Shown one piece after another: positions 5,388 to 6,344 of a stretch of 6,344 bases of DNA; within the stretch, counting starts at the first letter, position 1, and the number at the start of each line of letters is the position of its first letter. Origin of the DNA: Candidatus Acetothermia bacterium (lineage in GTDB: Bacteria; Bipolaricaulota; Bipolaricaulia; UBA7950). Position numbers and translations under genes: made by a program. The notes under the pieces are model-generated. The model was not told the origin of the DNA and searched no databases. It was given only the letters and a program-made list of their open reading frames with translations. The stretch spans positions 1,260-7,603 of the forward strand of contig DOHL01000155.1 of the NCBI GenBank assembly GCA_003535305.1, written 5' to 3'.

Positions 5388-6187
5388 CGATAAGCTGGTG
5401 AACGGATGGTGTAGTTGATAGTTGTAGTTGATAGGCCATGTTCCTCGCTTAGCTTACGGCTCAACTGCTCGTCTGTATATGGCACTTTCAGCCTGCCAGC
5501 GAGTATATCTTCCCTTTCCTGAGCAAGAAGCACCCTTATATGCCACTTTATTATATCTCTTCCTGTAGGAAATAGCACCCTTAAGGCAAGCTCGTTCCCC
5601 TGAGGGGTGATGACTGATATTCCGCGTATGACCCGGGATATTCTGCTGATGTCTATTATAATGCCTCCGTTATTCTTTTTCGAGATGACCCTCGCCAACT
5701 CCGACACTCGAAGAGGCTTGAGGTCCAATTCATTGCTTGTTTCAAAGTAATCCCTCTGGCAGTCCAGGATTCCTTCCAGGATCTCGTGAGTTATCCGGTT
5801 TCTGGTGTTGATGCGTCTTAGCTTATGTAAGAGTCCATTAATGCCTTTCTTGTCCTCTTTGGTTAGCCTTCTGCTAATAATAATCCTTTGTAGCCTCTCG
5901 TTATCAACGATATATTCAATGGACAACCCGGCGTTGCTATAGTGGATCGATAAACGGCCCTCATTCTTGATCTCAGCAATCGTCCCAGAAGGGAGGTTTT
6001 CCTCTATAAGTGCTTTTGCGTCTGGAAGATAGCGACGAGTTATAATCCCCTCGCGGGATAATTTCTTGTAAGGTGGCAACTGCTCCACCTTCTGGATAAA
6101 ATCCGCGAATTTGTCCAGGGGATATTCGAGCAAATCAGCGAGGATTATCTTGCCGATAAGTTCACTCCGCGGTTCATTTCGGATCAT
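5384..6187 (-). CDS. Short, divergent sigma-54 (RpoN)-like protein
   Basis: The C-terminal half reads like the core-binding and DNA-binding part of sigma-54. The segment INTRNRITHEILEGILDCQRDYF (126-148) matches the helix ahead of LKPLRVSELARVIS (157-169). ISRISRVIRGISVITPQGNELALRVLFP (180-207) corresponds to the family's TVSRVTxNKYxxTPxGxxELKxFF region. VPYTDEQLSRKLSEEHGLS (235-253) is the helix-turn-helix. The family's ARRTVAKYRE RpoN box is reduced to TTTINYTIRS. The Gln-rich activator region I is absent, and at 267 aa the protein is well below the usual 400-500. ELIGKIILADLLEYPLDKFADFI (9-31) opens it. The ATG at 6187 has no good ribosome binding site, but no other start is possible before the upstream TGA at 6217-6215. 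It may bind core polymerase or DNA without being a full sigma factor, or be decaying. The GIY-YIG remnant follows in the -1 frame. Confidence 0.72.
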   Translation of the reverse strand: MIRNEPRSELIGKIILADLLEYPLDKFADFIQKVEQLPPYKKLSREGIITRRYLPDAKALIEENLPSGTIAEIKNEGRLSIHYSNAGLSIEYIVDNERLQRIIISRRLTKEDKKGINGLLHKLRRINTRNRITHEILEGILDCQRDYFETSNELDLKPLRVSELARVISKKNNGGIIIDISRISRVIRGISVITPQGNELALRVLFPTGRDIIKWHIRVLLAQEREDILAGRLKVPYTDEQLSRKLSEEHGLSTTTINYTIRSPAYR

Positions 6188-6234
6188 GCAGGTGTATCTT
6201 ACTGGTAGCCGGCGTCATCATATCCCGGCCAAGC

Positions 6235-6344
6235 TCATCGCCGAAACACCTCATCCACTGAAACCTCAAACCCGGAAAGCAGTTGGGAGAAGGCTGCCTC
6301 GCCAGGCTTGAACCTTTCTGTAAGTTCGTAAACACTTCCTCGCA
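6235..6344 (-). CDS. C-terminal end of an unidentified gene (partial)
   Basis: A minus-strand frame enters from the right edge and runs about 36 codons to TGA at 6237-6235. It contains RGSVYELTERFKPGEAAF and ends LLSGFEVSVDEVFRR. The residue mix looks like a soluble protein, one neighbouring frame stops early, and the remaining one reads as poor protein. I do not recognise a family. It ends 47 bases before the sigma-54-like start, so both may lie in one transcript. The short gap contains ATGATGA and one 15-codon frame (from 6222) that runs into the sigma-54-like start in another phase. Confidence 0.4.
   Translation of the reverse strand, partial: RGSVYELTERFKPGEAAFSQLLSGFEVSVDEVFRR

Noticed and set aside
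6111..6311. 66-codon plus-strand open frame
   Set aside because: It overlaps the sigma-54-like start and the partial frame on the minus strand, and its residue mix is not protein-like.

Overview
The window comes from a bacterial chromosome of moderate GC content. It has two opposed gene blocks that converge near 3100. The plus-strand block is housekeeping. The minus-strand block carries signalling and regulatory genes plus gene remnants. Nothing fixes the species. The unusual gene order, a stand-alone S23-type four-helix-bundle gene inside degenerate repeats, and a divergent sigma-54-like gene would suit an uncultivated, candidate-phylum type bacterium, but that is inference.

Plus strand, 1-2477: the last codons of an unidentified gene overlap lspA (lipoprotein signal peptidase) by an ATGA junction. 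lspA in turn overlaps tmk (thymidylate kinase), whose start is not a clear ATG. After 86 bases comes dnaN (DNA polymerase sliding clamp), with a strong ribosome binding site. tmk and dnaN both serve DNA replication (dTTP supply and polymerase processivity). lspA serves the envelope.

2504-3114: a compact unit of about 611 bp. A small, AT-rich S23/IVP-family gene (2591-2962) lies between a purine-rich left array and a pyrimidine-rich right array. The arrays are inverted copies of one degenerate repeat. Successive segments pair concentrically (2504-2510 with 3108-3114, 2511-2529 with 3063-3081, 2540-2559 with 3012-3031, 2573-2581 with 2990-2998), so a transcript could fold into one very long hairpin with the gene in its loop. 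This resembles the intervening sequences of some bacterial 23S rRNA genes, but it lies between protein genes. The right array supplies the stop codons of both the S23 gene and the opposing HD-GYP gene.

Minus strand, read right to left: a partial unidentified reading frame (6344-6235); a short sigma-54-like gene (6187-5384) with the core-binding and helix-turn-helix part but no activator region and a degenerate RpoN box; a GIY-YIG nuclease domain remnant in the -1 frame directly behind it (about 5387-5175); and a four-helix membrane, three-PAS, HD-GYP protein (5147-3099), predicted to be a cyclic-di-GMP phosphodiesterase. The space between the sigma-54-like gene and the HD-GYP gene is therefore not empty. 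It holds a decayed nuclease domain that one added base would join to the sigma-54-like protein.

Most worth checking are the hairpin-flanked S23 unit and the possible RpoN-like/GIY-YIG fusion.
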